A DNA stretch of 64,000 nucleotides. Origin: Sporosarcina jiandibaonis (GTDB lineage Bacteria > Bacillota > Bacilli > Bacillales_A > Planococcaceae). The translations under genes and the position numbers were made by a program. Below are positions 44,463-55,715 of the stretch, piece after piece (the stretch's first letter is position 1; the number at the start of each line of letters is the position of its first letter). The stretch spans positions 1-64,000 of the forward strand of contig NZ_JAAOIY010000004.1 of assembly GCF_013184495.1 (NCBI RefSeq), read 5' to 3'. The notes below the pieces were generated by a model. That model saw only the letters and a program-made list of their open reading frames with translations, had not been told where the DNA came from and made no database searches.

Positions 44463-44497
44463 CCAAGAAAATTAACCAAAAAGGCGGGGAAACAAAA

Positions 44498-45640
44498 GTG
44501 AATTTTAAACTATCCGAAGAACATGAAATGATCCGAAAAATGGTCCGTGATTTTGCCGAGAAAGAAGTCGCGCCAACTGCGGCTGAACGCGATGAAGAAG
44601 AACGCTTCGATATGGATTTATTCAACAAAATGGCGGAACTCGGCCTGACGGGAATCCCGTGGCCGGAAGAATACGGCGGAATTGGAAGTGATTATCTCGC
44701 TTACGTAATCGCTGTTGAAGAACTATCGCGTGTTTGCGCGTCCGTCGGCGTCACGCTTTCCGCGCATACATCACTTGCAGGATGGCCTGTCTATAAATAC
44801 GGAACAGAAGAGCAAAAGCAAAAATACCTGCGTCCAATGGCGGAAGGAACTAAAATCGGCGCATACGGGTTAACTGAACCAAGATCCGGCTCCGATGCAG
44901 GCGCAATGGGAACGACTGCGAAGCTAGACGGGGATGATTATGTTCTGAACGGTTCGAAGATTTTCATTACAAACGGCGGCATAGCGGATATTTATATCGT
45001 ATTTGCCATTACGAATCAAGAAGATGGAAAGCGTCCGGAAACGAGTGCTTTCATCATCGAAAAAGACTTCCCAGGCTTCTCCGTCGGGAAAAAAGAGAAG
45101 AAATTGGGCATTCGTTCATCGCCGACAACTGAAATCATGTTCGACAACTGCCGCGTGCCGAAAGAAAACCTGCTCGGCAAACTCGGTGAAGGCTTCGTAA
45201 TCGCCATGAAAACGCTAGACGGCGGAAGAAACGGCATTGCGGCTCAAGCTGTCGGCATTGCACAAGGTGCGCTCGATGCTTCGGTCGACTATGCAAAAGA
45301 GCGAAAGCAATTCGGCAAACCAATCGCAGCCAACCAAGGCATCGGCTTCAAACTTGCGGATATGGCAACATCAATCGAAGCATCCAGATTATTAACGTAT
45401 CAAGCGGCTTGGCTCGAATCGAACAACTTGCCGTATGGAAAAGAATCAGCAATGGCAAAACTAATGGCTGGAGATACGGCGATGAAAGTGACGACAGAAG
45501 CAGTCCAAGTATTCGGCGGATATGGCTATACGAAAGACTATCCAGTCGAACGCTTCATGCGCGACGCAAAAATCACGCAGATCTATGAAGGGACGCAAGA
45601 AATCCAACGTCTCGTCATCTCCCGCATGCTTACTAAATAA
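44498..45640 (+). CDS. acdA: acyl-CoA dehydrogenase
   Basis: A second FAD-dependent acyl-CoA dehydrogenase (380 residues), similar but not identical to the preceding gene product: [28 protein letters not shown], and the catalytic Glu in [12 protein letters not shown]. The GTG at 44498 is chosen because AAGGCGGGG lies 8 nt upstream; the longer open frame reads only through array F. It probably corresponds to acdA of the B. subtilis fadF-acdA-rpoE cluster; branched-chain acyl-CoA specificity is possible given IcmF downstream. Confidence 0.9.
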   Translation: MNFKLSEEHEMIRKMVRDFAEKEVAPTAAERDEEERFDMDLFNKMAELGLTGIPWPEEYGGIGSDYLAYVIAVEELSRVCASVGVTLSAHTSLAGWPVYKYGTEEQKQKYLRPMAEGTKIGAYGLTEPRSGSDAGAMGTTAKLDGDDYVLNGSKIFITNGGIADIYIVFAITNQEDGKRPETSAFIIEKDFPGFSVGKKEKKLGIRSSPTTEIMFDNCRVPKENLLGKLGEGFVIAMKTLDGGRNGIAAQAVGIAQGALDASVDYAKERKQFGKPIAANQGIGFKLADMATSIEASRLLTYQAAWLESNNLPYGKESAMAKLMAGDTAMKVTTEAVQVFGGYGYTKDYPVERFMRDAKITQIYEGTQEIQRLVISRMLTK

Positions 45641-45670
45641 GCTGGCTGCTGAAAAACGTCCTCTGTATAA

Positions 45671-45758
45671 TGGGATTTGCAGTTGATTGGAGAGAAGGAT
45701 TGACGCTAGCTCGCAAGTAAGCGTCCGCCCAGAACGGAAACCAACGGTATGGACTAGA
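45671..45758 (+). repeat. copy (R4) of the GTTGATT interspersed repeat, inside a terminator-like inverted repeat
   Basis: CAGTTGATTGGAGAG ... CGTCCGCCCAGAACGGAAACCAACGG. It is flanked by GGCTGCTGAAAAA (45643-45655) and TTTTTTCAGCTGCC (45761-45774), which are complementary, as if the element had entered the loop of a terminator. Confidence 0.7.
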
Positions 45759-45793
45759 CTTTTTTCAGCTGCCTAACAATCGGGAGGTTCATT

Positions 45794-46447
45794 ATGGAAA
45801 CAAAACGCGAAATTAAATCATCCGTAAAAGATGAAAGTCTCATCGAAATGAGACGCGAACAAATGATACAAGGCGCGGTGAAACTCTTTAAAGAAAAAGG
45901 GTTTCATCGAACGACGACGCGTGAAATCGCGAAAGAAGCGGGTTTCAGCATCGGAACGCTCTATGAATATATTCGGACGAAAGAAGACGTATTATTTCTC
46001 GTCTGCGACAGCATTTACAATGAAGTAAACGATCGATTATACGTACTGGCAAAAGAAGAAGGGACCGTCAAAGGGCTCCGTTCAGCCATTCAACAATACT
46101 TCGAATTGATCGATGATATGTCAGACGAGTTCGTCGTCATGTACCAAGAATCAAAATCGTTGCCGAAAGACGCGCTTCAATATGTGCTGAAAAAAGAAAT
46201 GGAAATGGTCGCATTGTTTGAAAACATTTTGCAGTCTTGCGTGGAGTTAGGGGAACTTCGCATTCAACAAGACGACATTCAAATCGCGGCACACCACATC
46301 GTCGTCCAGGGACAAATGTGGGCATTTCGAAGATGGGCATTGCAAAAAAACTATTCGATCGAGAAATTCATCGAAATTCAAACAGATCAAATTTTCAAGG
46401 GGATTGTGGGAACAAGGGATATTCACGTAGAAGGAAAGGGTGTTTAA
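45794..46447 (+). CDS. TetR/AcrR family transcriptional regulator
   Basis: A 217-residue repressor: N-terminal helix-turn-helix ([25 protein letters not shown], shown here in part) and a helical acyl-CoA- or ligand-binding C-terminal domain. It lies 4 nt before the icmF start and next to acyl-CoA dehydrogenase genes, as in Geobacillus icmF clusters, so it probably controls this catabolic operon in response to an acyl-CoA. ATG 45794 follows GGGAGG. Confidence 0.88.
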   Translation: METKREIKSSVKDESLIEMRREQMIQGAVKLFKEKGFHRTTTREIAKEAGFSIGTLYEYIRTKEDVLFLVCDSIYNEVNDRLYVLAKEEGTVKGLRSAIQQYFELIDDMSDEFVVMYQESKSLPKDALQYVLKKEMEMVALFENILQSCVELGELRIQQDDIQIAAHHIVVQGQMWAFRRWALQKNYSIEKFIEIQTDQIFKGIVGTRDIHVEGKGV

Positions 46448-46451
46448 CTAT

Positions 46452-49400
46452 ATGGCTACAATTGAAGTGTATAAACCGAAACACCATGTAAGAATGGTTA
46501 CAGCATCAAGCCTTTTCGACGGGCACGATGCTTCGATCAATATTATGCGCAGAATTTTACAAGCGAGCGGTGCGGAAGTCATTCATCTCGGGCATAATCG
46601 CTCAGTTGAAGAAGTCGTCAATGCTGCCATTCAAGAAAACGTTCAAGCAATCGCGATGTCGTCCTATCAAGGCGGACACGTCGAATACTTCAAATACATG
46701 TATGATCTACTCCAAGAAAAAGGGGCGCCGCATATCCGCATATACGCGGGCGGGGGCGGCGTCATCATTCCTAAAGAAATCAAAGAATTGCACGAATACG
46801 GAATCGCATGGATTTTCTCTCCTGAAGACGGTCGGAAAATGGGGCTTCAAGGAATGATCAACCGGATGATGGAAGAATGCGATTTCGAAACTGCGACCGA
46901 TTGCACGATTTCGGATTTGGAAAAAGTAAATACCGAAAATCCAGAAGTACTCGCAAAGCTCATTACGTACGCTGAAGAAATGTACGACAAAGACGATGAG
47001 GATGCGAAAGAATTCATGAAAAAGGCGAAAGAATTATCGAAGAACACGCCTGTTTTCGGAATTACGGGTACAGGCGGAGCCGGAAAAAGTTCATTGACAG
47101 ATGAATTGATTCGGAGATTTTTGAATGAACTACCAGATAAAAAAGTGGCCATTCTATCGATTGACCCGACGAAACAAAAAACGGGTGGCGCACTGCTCGG
47201 AGACCGGATCCGCATGAATTCCATTTTCAATAAACGCGTATTCATGCGCAGTTTGGCAACAAGAGGTTCGCGTTCGGAACTTTCAGGCGCGATGCAAGAT
47301 GTACTCGATATCGTCAAAGTCGCGGGGTATGACTTGATCGTTATCGAAACAAGCGGTATTGGCCAAGGGGACGCCGATATTGCCGACATTTCGGATGCGT
47401 CGATGTATGTGATGACAAGCGAATTCGGAGCGCCGACGCAGCTTGAGAAAATCGATATGATCGACTACGCTGATTTGATTGCCATCAATAAATTCGAACG
47501 TAAAGGCTCTGAAGACGCAATGAGCCAAGTTCAAAAACAATACCAACGCAGCCGGATGCTATTTGATAAAGAGTTAACAAAAATGCCGGTTTACGGTACG
47601 ATTGCCAGTCAGTTTAACGATAAAGGAACGAACTCTTTATTCGCGGCGATTATCCGTGTATTGAATGAAAAATACAATCTTGATTGGAAAACGTCTTATG
47701 ATGATCTTGCGAAAGCGCAAAAAGAAAATGTCATTATTCCTGTAGACCGTCTGCACTACTTGCGGGAAATTTCGGAAGCGGTACGCGGCTACCACCGAAA
47801 ATCGCAAGTGCAGGAAGAATTGGCCCGAAAACTATTTCAATTAGAAGGCTCTATTAATCTAGTGAAAGAAAAATCGCCTGATGATGTTTTAGTGAATTCG
47901 CTTCAATCATTGGCAGACAGTGTTCGGGAAGAATTAACGCCTGAATCGAAAAAAATTCTCGCAAACTGGGAAACTTTAAAAGAATCCTATGCGGGCGAAG
48001 AGTTCGTTACGAAAATACGCGACCGCGAGATTCGCACATTGCTGCGCACAACGAGTCTGGCAGGGCTTAAAATCCCGAAAATCGCACTACCTAAATATAA
48101 GGATTACGGCGAAATTTTACGTTGGGTCTACCGCGAAAACGTACCTGGTTCATTCCCTTATACGGCAGGCGTGTTTCCGTTTAAACGTGAAGGCGAAGAT
48201 CCGAAACGTCAATTTGCGGGCGAAGGCACACCTGAACGTACAAACCGCCGCTTCCACTATTTGTCGAAAGATGATGACGCGAAACGACTTTCGACAGCGT
48301 TCGATTCCGTGACGCTTTACGGGGAAGACCCGGATGAGCGACCGGATATTTACGGGAAAGTCGGCGAATCAGGCGTCAGCATTTGCACGCTGGAAGACAT
48401 GAAAAAGTTATACGATGGTTTCGATTTATGCGCGCCTTCGACATCTGTCTCGATGACCATAAACGGGCCAGCTCCTATTATACTTGCGATGTTTATGAAT
48501 ACAGCGATAGATCAGCAGGTTCGGATCAAGGAAGAGGAATTAGGTCGTCCGTTGTCGATTGAAGAATTCACGGAAGTGAAAGACGGCACGATGCAAGTCG
48601 TTCGCGGAACGGTTCAAGCGGATATTTTAAAAGAAGATCAAGGGCAAAACACCTGCATCTTTTCGACAGAGTTTGCGCTTCGGCTAATGGGCGATATTCA
48701 ACAGTATTTCATCGATAAGAAAGTGCGAAACTATTATTCGGTATCGATTTCGGGCTACCATATCGCAGAAGCGGGCGCGAACCCGATTTCGCAACTCGCA
48801 TTCACATTGGCAAACGGTTTCACATACGTTGAATATTACTTGAGCCGCGGCATGAACATCGATGATTTTGCACCGAACCTGTCATTTTTCTTCTCCAATG
48901 GACTGGATCCGGAATATACGGTCATCGGACGCGTCGCCAGGAGGATTTGGGCAGTCGCCATGCGCGAAAAATACGGTGCAAATGACCGCAGTCAAAAATT
49001 GAAATACCATGTGCAAACATCGGGACGCAGTTTGCATGCGCAAGAAATTGATTTCAACGATATTCGCACTACGCTGCAGGCGCTAATGGCGCTTCAAGAT
49101 AACTGTAACTCGCTTCATACGAATGCATACGACGAAGCAATCACGACGCCGACCGAAGAGTCCGTTCGCCGGGCGATGGCGATTCAAATGATCATTACGA
49201 AAGAACACGGCCTATCGAAAAATGAAAACCCGTTGCAAGGCGCATTCATTATTGACGAATTAACCGACCTTGTCGAAGAAGCGGTTCTCGCAGAATTCGA
49301 TCGTCTCAATGATCGCGGCGGGGTGCTCGGTTCAATGGAAACGCAGTACCAGCGCGGTAAAATTCAAGAAGAATCCATGTACTATGAAATGAAAAAACAT

Positions 49401-49709
49401 ACAGGCGAACTTCCGATAATCGGCGTAAACACGTACTTAAATCCAAATCCGCCATCTGAAGAAGATATCGACAATATGGAAATCGCCAGAGCGACGAAGG
49501 AAGAAAAGGAAATTCAAATTATTAATTTGCGCGCTTTCCAACAGAAACACACAGGTGAAACAGAAAAAGCATTGGAACAGCTGCAACAAGTAGCCATTTC
49601 AGGCGGAAATATTTTTTCAGAATTAATGGAAACGGTAAAAGTTGCTAGTCTCGGCCAAATTACCAATGCGCTTTATGAAGTCGGCGGACAGTATCGTCGA
49701 AATATGTAA
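46452..49709 (+). CDS. icmF: fused isobutyryl-CoA mutase IcmF
   Basis: A 1085-residue adenosylcobalamin-dependent mutase in one chain: N-terminal B12-binding domain ([11 protein letters not shown], about residues 20-30, and YAGGGGVI), central G-protein chaperone (P-loop GTGGAGKSS near residue 205, as in MeaB), and C-terminal TIM-barrel mutase domain. IcmF interconverts isobutyryl-CoA and n-butyryl-CoA, feeding the hydroxybutyryl-CoA dehydrogenase and thiolase upstream. ATG 46452 follows AAAGGGTG. Its B12 need ties it to the cob operon 10 kb upstream. Confidence 0.95.
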   Translation: MATIEVYKPKHHVRMVTASSLFDGHDASINIMRRILQASGAEVIHLGHNRSVEEVVNAAIQENVQAIAMSSYQGGHVEYFKYMYDLLQEKGAPHIRIYAGGGGVIIPKEIKELHEYGIAWIFSPEDGRKMGLQGMINRMMEECDFETATDCTISDLEKVNTENPEVLAKLITYAEEMYDKDDEDAKEFMKKAKELSKNTPVFGITGTGGAGKSSLTDELIRRFLNELPDKKVAILSIDPTKQKTGGALLGDRIRMNSIFNKRVFMRSLATRGSRSELSGAMQDVLDIVKVAGYDLIVIETSGIGQGDADIADISDASMYVMTSEFGAPTQLEKIDMIDYADLIAINKFERKGSEDAMSQVQKQYQRSRMLFDKELTKMPVYGTIASQFNDKGTNSLFAAIIRVLNEKYNLDWKTSYDDLAKAQKENVIIPVDRLHYLREISEAVRGYHRKSQVQEELARKLFQLEGSINLVKEKSPDDVLVNSLQSLADSVREELTPESKKILANWETLKESYAGEEFVTKIRDREIRTLLRTTSLAGLKIPKIALPKYKDYGEILRWVYRENVPGSFPYTAGVFPFKREGEDPKRQFAGEGTPERTNRRFHYLSKDDDAKRLSTAFDSVTLYGEDPDERPDIYGKVGESGVSICTLEDMKKLYDGFDLCAPSTSVSMTINGPAPIILAMFMNTAIDQQVRIKEEELGRPLSIEEFTEVKDGTMQVVRGTVQADILKEDQGQNTCIFSTEFALRLMGDIQQYFIDKKVRNYYSVSISGYHIAEAGANPISQLAFTLANGFTYVEYYLSRGMNIDDFAPNLSFFFSNGLDPEYTVIGRVARRIWAVAMREKYGANDRSQKLKYHVQTSGRSLHAQEIDFNDIRTTLQALMALQDNCNSLHTNAYDEAITTPTEESVRRAMAIQMIITKEHGLSKNENPLQGAFIIDELTDLVEEAVLAEFDRLNDRGGVLGSMETQYQRGKIQEESMYYEMKKHTGELPIIGVNTYLNPNPPSEEDIDNMEIARATKEEKEIQIINLRAFQQKHTGETEKALEQLQQVAISGGNIFSELMETVKVASLGQITNALYEVGGQYRRNM

Positions 49710-49725
49710 TAAAGCTTGGAAAAAT

Positions 49726-49762
49726 AAATCCATAGAGAGTGTATATCTCTGTGGATTTTTTC
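49726..49762 (+). terminator. icmF terminator
   Basis: AAATCCATAGAGA pairs with TCTCTGTGGATTT (one G-T pair), then T3 and more T. Confidence 0.88.
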
Positions 49763-49837
49763 CAATTACTGTGGGACAATGAATAGTAACCTAAATGAGA
49801 ATATGGCGTATGCAAATGGAAAGGAAGAGATGCGAAA

Positions 49838-50005
49838 ATGAAAGTGTATCAACATATAATAATCATTGTCGCACTCATCCTGTTTACTATATTCTTTTAT
49901 AAAGAAGGATTTGGTTCCATTGCATTTTTACTTGCTACTATTTATTTGACCATGATATTTATTCGAGAAATAAGACGTTCTAAAAAAAACGATAAGAAAG
50001 CGTAA
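49838..50005 (+). CDS. 55-residue hypothetical membrane protein
   Basis: ATG 49838 is preceded by AAAGGAAG. Two hydrophobic helices (about residues 6-20 and 26-42) are followed by a basic tail (REIRRSKKNDKKA). No family is recognised. The layout, a tiny two-helix protein with a Lys/Arg-rich end, is like the 59-residue protein at 38456, though sequences differ. Confidence 0.6.
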   Translation: MKVYQHIIIIVALILFTIFFYKEGFGSIAFLLATIYLTMIFIREIRRSKKNDKKA

Positions 50006-50022
50006 AGCATTTTGGCGATATC

Positions 50023-50051
50023 TTTACGGAAAAAAATGCGTGTGGTATAAT
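50023..50051 (+). promoter_or_regulatory. promoter of the rpoE leader
   Basis: TTTACG, a 17-nt spacer and a perfect TATAAT. Transcription would begin near 50058, upstream of the hairpin at 50074. A second TATAAT at 50136 may be an internal promoter. Confidence 0.6.
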
Positions 50052-50073
50052 CATTCAGATAATGTTTAATTCT

Positions 50074-50101
50074 AAGGACTGGTAATCTGGTCCTTTTTTT
50101 A
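50074..50101 (+). terminator. leader terminator upstream of rpoE
   Basis: AAGGAC and GTCCTT close a 10-nt loop, followed by seven T. The loop sequence CTGGTAATC (50079-50087) is complementary to GATTACCGG (50114-50122), allowing an alternative fold. Confidence 0.6.
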
Positions 50102-50210
50102 GAGCTTTAACTGGATTACCGGCTAAATAATTGTATATAATAGTGAATAGTGTAAAAGAAGAGAGAGAAAGTTCACTCTCTCCTTAAGAGTAGAGAGGGC
50201 GTGCATTTGT

Positions 50211-50774
50211 ATGAATATCCGTGAAATGACGAAAGAACAGTTAACGGAAGAATCGATTATCGATATTGCCTATGCGGTATTAGCTGAAAAAGGCGAGAAT
50301 CTTACGTTAAGACAGTTAATGGATGAGGTTCGTAAACTAAATGGCATAACGGTCAGAGCGATGGCTGAAAAACTACCTAGAGTAAATACAGACATTAATA
50401 TTGATGGACGATTTCTTTCAATCGACGACATTCGATGGGGACTGCGCGAATGGTATCCGGTCGATCAATTAGAGGTGGAAACTGCGCCGGTCGTACGTAC
50501 GCGAAGAAAAAGAAAAGCTGTTGTTGATGATGAAGACGATATCGATTTGGAAGACGATGAAGATGTGGTGGACGAGGACGGATTCGACCTTATCGACATC
50601 GATGAAGAAGACGATGAAGATGATATTGAAGAAGTCGATGATCTTCTCGACGACGATGAAGAAGAAGTTGAAATCGATGTAGACGTGGATTTGCTTGACG
50701 ACGACGAAGATGAAATTCTCCCGGAAGATCTTCTCATCGATGATGAAGAAGAAGAGGAAGAAGAAGAGGAATAA
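50211..50774 (+). CDS. rpoE: DNA-directed RNA polymerase subunit delta
   Basis: A Firmicutes-specific RNA polymerase subunit of 187 residues. Residues 1-90 form the HARE-HTH domain (ITVRAMAEKLPRVNTDI, DIRWGLREWYPVDQL); the remaining half is an extremely acidic Asp/Glu tail that weakens nucleic acid binding and speeds recycling. It is followed by the pyrG promoter only 8 bp after the stop. Confidence 0.96.
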   Translation: MNIREMTKEQLTEESIIDIAYAVLAEKGENLTLRQLMDEVRKLNGITVRAMAEKLPRVNTDINIDGRFLSIDDIRWGLREWYPVDQLEVETAPVVRTRRKRKAVVDDEDDIDLEDDEDVVDEDGFDLIDIDEEDDEDDIEEVDDLLDDDEEEVEIDVDVDLLDDDEDEILPEDLLIDDEEEEEEEEE

Positions 50775-50781
50775 TTCCCGC

Positions 50782-50810
50782 TTGACTTCAGCGCAAAATC
50801 AAGATAAGAT
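50782..50810 (+). promoter_or_regulatory. pyrG promoter with a GGGC start
   Basis: TTGACT (50782-50787), a 17-nt spacer and TAAGAT (50805-50810). The first transcribed bases, seven after the -10, are GGGCTCC (50817), as required for CTP-sensed reiterative G addition in B. subtilis pyrG. Confidence 0.85.
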
Positions 50811-50840
50811 TCTACTGGGCTCCTGAAAAAGGACAAATGA

Positions 50841-52526
<1,686 letters not shown>

Positions 52527-52531
52527 TAAAT

Positions 52532-52582
52532 AAAAGCTACACGACAATGGAGAAGCACTCCATTTTTCGTGTAGCTTTTTTA
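52532..52582. terminator. terminator between pyrG and ywjG
   Basis: AAAAGCTACACGA pairs with TCGTGTAGCTTTT, with an inner ATGGAG/CTCCAT stem and T6 after it. Confidence 0.92.
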
Positions 52583-52611
52583 TTGTAGAAATAATTAAGA
52601 GTTGTTTTAGA

Positions 52612-52876
52612 GCGAAACGACTAAAGCGGGTGGTGAAACGACTAAAGCGGATTGCGAAACGCCCAAAGTCGTCCGCGAAACGACTAAAGCGAGTTACGAA
52701 ACGACCAATGACGTCCGGGAATCGACTAAAGCGGGTGGCCGAACCGACCAAAGTCCGCGAATCGACTAAAGCGTGCCCAAAAACGACCAAAGTCGTCCTC
52801 GAACCGACTAAAGTCGACTGCCAAACGACCAATGACGCCCGCAAAGCGACTAAAAGCATCTCTCAAACGATTAAAG
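52612..52876 (+). repeat. 21-bp-period array C, motif AAACGACTAAAG (13 copies)
   Basis: CG positions of the cores are 52618, 52639, 52660, 52681, 52702, 52723, 52745, 52763, 52784, 52805, 52826, 52847 and 52868. Ten of twelve steps are exactly 21 bp; one 22 and one 18 nearly compensate. It is the longest array of this motif, lying between converging pyrG and ywjG just after the terminator. Confidence 0.95.
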
Positions 52877-52884
52877 GCAACCCA

Positions 52885-53400
52885 TCAATAATCTTCCGAA
52901 ACCATCTCATCATAAGAAATCTTCACGGCTTCATAGATAAACAACGCAGCCAACGCTTGTGGTTCGACGATTCGATTTCCGTCTTCACCGGGTAGCAAGC
53001 CGCGAGTAAGTCCAGTAGAAATATATGTCATTGCCAGTTCAGCAAGTTCATTGTCTTCCGCATTTTGAGATGAAACAGCCGCGAAAGGGATGAATTCGTC
53101 AGCGAGTGTTCGTGCTAGCGAAAGCGCTTCTTCATCCCGGGACGACCTGGTGAAAATCCAAACGCGATCTTCTGACCCGATTTTCATTCCCGGCTTGTAA
53201 GTAACTGCGCCAACTAACTTATCCACACCTTCCGTAGCAACTAGTTGAACAGCTTTCATTTCACCGAAACATGCAAGAATAACTTGTCCTTCACCAATTG
53301 TAGCTTGTGCAAGAAGGCGAGCAGTTTCTTCAATAGAATCCTCATTGTTTCCTATAATTCGTTGCAATAAACCGCTGATTTGTGTTGTCAACATCTTCAT
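52885..53400 (-). CDS. ywjG: YwjG family protein (DUF2529)
   Basis: A 171-residue protein of the DUF2529 family, with a sugar-isomerase-like (SIS-type) alpha/beta pattern: GQVILACFGEMKAVQL and DRVWIFTRSSRDEEAL. Function is unknown. ATG 53400 is chosen because GGAGGTG lies 6 nt upstream. It faces pyrG and is divergent from spo0F, as in B. subtilis. Its 3' end lies 9 bp from array C. Confidence 0.85.
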   Translation of the reverse strand: MKMLTTQISGLLQRIIGNNEDSIEETARLLAQATIGEGQVILACFGEMKAVQLVATEGVDKLVGAVTYKPGMKIGSEDRVWIFTRSSRDEEALSLARTLADEFIPFAAVSSQNAEDNELAELAMTYISTGLTRGLLPGEDGNRIVEPQALAALFIYEAVKISYDEMVSEDY

Positions 53401-53530
53401 TGTAAGCACCTCCACGTCCATTATAGTGACAAATTCGCGCGATTGTAAAATAGAAGCGTGTAATAATAAATCTATGAAAAGGCAAGTGATTCCAATTGCA
53501 GACTTCTCAATTAATTTTTAATCTTCAGTG

Positions 53531-53573
53531 TATAATTGCGATAAAAAGAGGGTATTGGGTACTAGTTGTCAAA
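53531..53573 (+). promoter_or_regulatory. spo0F upstream region: -10 element and 0A-box-like site
   Basis: TATAAT at 53531-53536 and TGTCAAA near 53567 (one mismatch to the Spo0A box TGTCGAA). Both fit known Spo0A control of spo0F, but no clear -35 or sigma-H element is seen. Confidence 0.35.
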
Positions 53574-53632
53574 TATACATTAAGAATCTAAACCTATAAA
53601 AAATATATATGTATAGAGAGGAGGTCAATTAT

Positions 53633-54010
53633 GTGAGAAGTATATTGATTGTCGATGACCAACCTGGAATCCGATTATTACTTGAAGAATTGTTTCGAAA
53701 GGAAAACTATTCGGTAAGGCTTGCGAAAAACGGGGTGGACGCTTTTAAAAATATTGAAGCGGAACAACCTGATTGTGTACTATTAGATATGAAAATGGCG
53801 GGTATTGACGGAACGGAGGTATTAAAGAAAATAAAAATAGACTGGCCGGCAGTCCCGGTTATCATGATGACTGCATACGGTGAATTAGAAAAAATAGAGG
53901 AAGTACTAGCCTTAGGCGCGGAAAAATATTTTACAAAACCGTTTGATATATATGAAGTTCGCGATACCGTCAATGCGCTAATTGAAAGGAAACAACCTGA
54001 GCAGTGGTAA
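53633..54010 (+). CDS. spo0F: sporulation phosphorelay response regulator Spo0F
   Basis: A single receiver domain of 125 residues without an output domain, which relays phosphate from sporulation kinases to Spo0B. Conserved residues: Asp8-Asp9 (VDDQPG), phospho-acceptor Asp52 (LLDMKM), Thr80 (MMTAYG) and Lys102 (YFTKPF). The GTG at 53633 is chosen because AGGAGG lies about 9 nt upstream. fbaA follows after 105 nt. Confidence 0.94.
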   Translation: MRSILIVDDQPGIRLLLEELFRKENYSVRLAKNGVDAFKNIEAEQPDCVLLDMKMAGIDGTEVLKKIKIDWPAVPVIMMTAYGELEKIEEVLALGAEKYFTKPFDIYEVRDTVNALIERKQPEQW

Positions 54011-54115
54011 ACACTAAATGTTTTTGTTATGATAATAAACGTATGGATGGTTACAATTACATTAATAATAAACAGATAAATTCAAAAGTTTATTATCTGA
54101 AGGAGGAAACTAATC

Positions 54116-54973
54116 ATGGCACTCGTTTCGATGAGAGAAATGATGATTAAAGGTAAAAAAGAAGGATATGCAATTGGTCAGTTCAACTTGAACAACCTGG
54201 AATATACGCAAGCAATTTTACAGGCGGCAGAGGAAGAACAATCCCCTGTTATTCTTGGAGTTTCAGAAGGAGCAGCTCGTTATATGGGCGGTTTCACTAC
54301 AGTTGTTAACATGGTAAAAGGACTAATGCACGATTATAAAACGACAGTTCCAGTTGCAATCCATTTAGACCACGGTACTAGCTTTGAAAATTGTAAAGCA
54401 GCTATCGACGCAGGATTTACTTCTGTCATGATCGATGCTTCATCGAAGCCTCTTGCGGAAAATATTGAAATTACAAATTCGGTTGTTGAATACGCACATG
54501 AACATGGTGTGTCTGTTGAAGCTGAACTCGGAGTAGTTGGCGGAGAAGAAGATGACATCATCGCAGACGGCGTTATTTATGCAGATCCGGCTGAGTGTAA
54601 AGAGCTTGTTGAAAAAACAAATATTGATTGCCTGGCACCTGCACTTGGATCCGTTCATGGTCCTTACAAAGGGGAACCAAACTTAGGATTCGAAGAAATG
54701 GAAGTCATTTCAAAACAATCTGATCTACCACTTGTCCTCCACGGCGGAACAGGAATCCCGCTTAAAGATATTCAACGCGCGATTTCACTAGGAACAGCAA
54801 AAATCAACGTAAACACAGAAAACCAAATTCAAGGAACAAAAGCTGTTCGCGATTTCCTCGCATCAGATGCAGAAGCTTATGATCCACGAAAATATCTAGC
54901 GCCTATGCGTGAAGCGATTAAAGAAACAGTTATCGGGAAAATGCGCGAATTCGGAAGTTCACAAAAAGCATAA
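54116..54973 (+). CDS. fbaA: class II fructose-1,6-bisphosphate aldolase
   Basis: A zinc aldolase of 285 residues for glycolysis and gluconeogenesis. Zinc and substrate motifs: [15 protein letters not shown] near residue 83, [14 protein letters not shown] near 180, [16 protein letters not shown] near 208, and KINVNTENQ. Start follows AAGGAGG. Two mutually exclusive AT-rich hairpins lie just before its ribosome site (54064-54099). Confidence 0.97.
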   Translation: MALVSMREMMIKGKKEGYAIGQFNLNNLEYTQAILQAAEEEQSPVILGVSEGAARYMGGFTTVVNMVKGLMHDYKTTVPVAIHLDHGTSFENCKAAIDAGFTSVMIDASSKPLAENIEITNSVVEYAHEHGVSVEAELGVVGGEEDDIIADGVIYADPAECKELVEKTNIDCLAPALGSVHGPYKGEPNLGFEEMEVISKQSDLPLVLHGGTGIPLKDIQRAISLGTAKINVNTENQIQGTKAVRDFLASDAEAYDPRKYLAPMREAIKETVIGKMREFGSSQKA

Positions 54974-54984
54974 AATAACGTAAA

Positions 54985-55024
54985 AAGGAGAAGCATCTCA
55001 TAATAGTGAGTGCATTCTCCTTAT
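54985..55024 (+). other. hairpin between fbaA and tal
   Basis: AAGGAGAAGCA-TCTCA pairs with GAG-TGCATTCTCCTT. Only TATTT follows, so it is a weak terminator or a processing/stability structure. Confidence 0.5.
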
Positions 55025-55050
55025 TTACCATTGACTTGGAGGAATATATA

Positions 55051-55698
55051 ATGAAATTTTTTATTGATACGGCAAACTTTGAAGAAATTAAAGAAGCACA
55101 TAGTTGGGGGATTATTTCCGGAGTTACTACAAACCCTTCACTCGTAGCAAAAGAAGACGTTCCATTTCATGATAGACTGCGACAAATCACAGAACTCGTC
55201 GACAGTTCAGTGAGTGCGGAAGTTATTTCACTTGATGCTGAAGGCATGTTGAAAGAAGGACGCGAGCTGGCAAAAATCGCTCCGAATATCACAGTAAAAC
55301 TTCCAATGACACCTGAAGGATTAAAAGCATGTTCAGTATTTGCCGAAGAGGGTATTAAAACAAACGTCACATTGATCTTCAGTGCAAACCAAGCACTACT
55401 CGCTGCTCGTGCAGGCGCTACATATGTGTCGCCATTCTTAGGCAGACTCGATGATATCGGACAAGATGGCATGCACCTAATTGAAACAATCGCGAATATC
55501 TTCGTGATTCATGATATTAAATCAGAAATTATTGCGGCGTCCATTCGTAGTCCGCAACATATTACAGATGCAGCACTAGCAGGTGCTCATATTGCAACAA
55601 CACCATTTAATGTACTAAAACAACTGTTCAACCATCCATTAACAGATAAGGGAATCGAAGCATTTCTTGCGGATTGGGAGAGCAGAAAGAATAAGTAA
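55051..55698 (+). CDS. tal: transaldolase (TalC/fructose-6-phosphate aldolase-like)
   Basis: A short-form transaldolase of 215 residues acting in the pentose phosphate pathway. Signatures: [14 protein letters not shown] and [12 protein letters not shown] at the N-terminus, and the Schiff-base Lys in [18 protein letters not shown] 55051 follows TTGGAGGAA at good spacing; the frame is open upstream only through the hairpin. murZ begins 18 nt after the stop. Confidence 0.94.
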   Translation: MKFFIDTANFEEIKEAHSWGIISGVTTNPSLVAKEDVPFHDRLRQITELVDSSVSAEVISLDAEGMLKEGRELAKIAPNITVKLPMTPEGLKACSVFAEEGIKTNVTLIFSANQALLAARAGATYVSPFLGRLDDIGQDGMHLIETIANIFVIHDIKSEIIAASIRSPQHITDAALAGAHIATTPFNVLKQLFNHPLTDKGIEAFLADWESRKNK

Positions 55699-55715
55699 TG
55701 CCAAGGGGGAGCGAC

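Noticed and set aside
44381-44497. 39-residue N-terminal extension of the acyl-CoA dehydrogenase at 44498
   Set aside because: The extension is translated array F sequence; GTG 44498 has a ribosome site and gives the usual family N-terminus.
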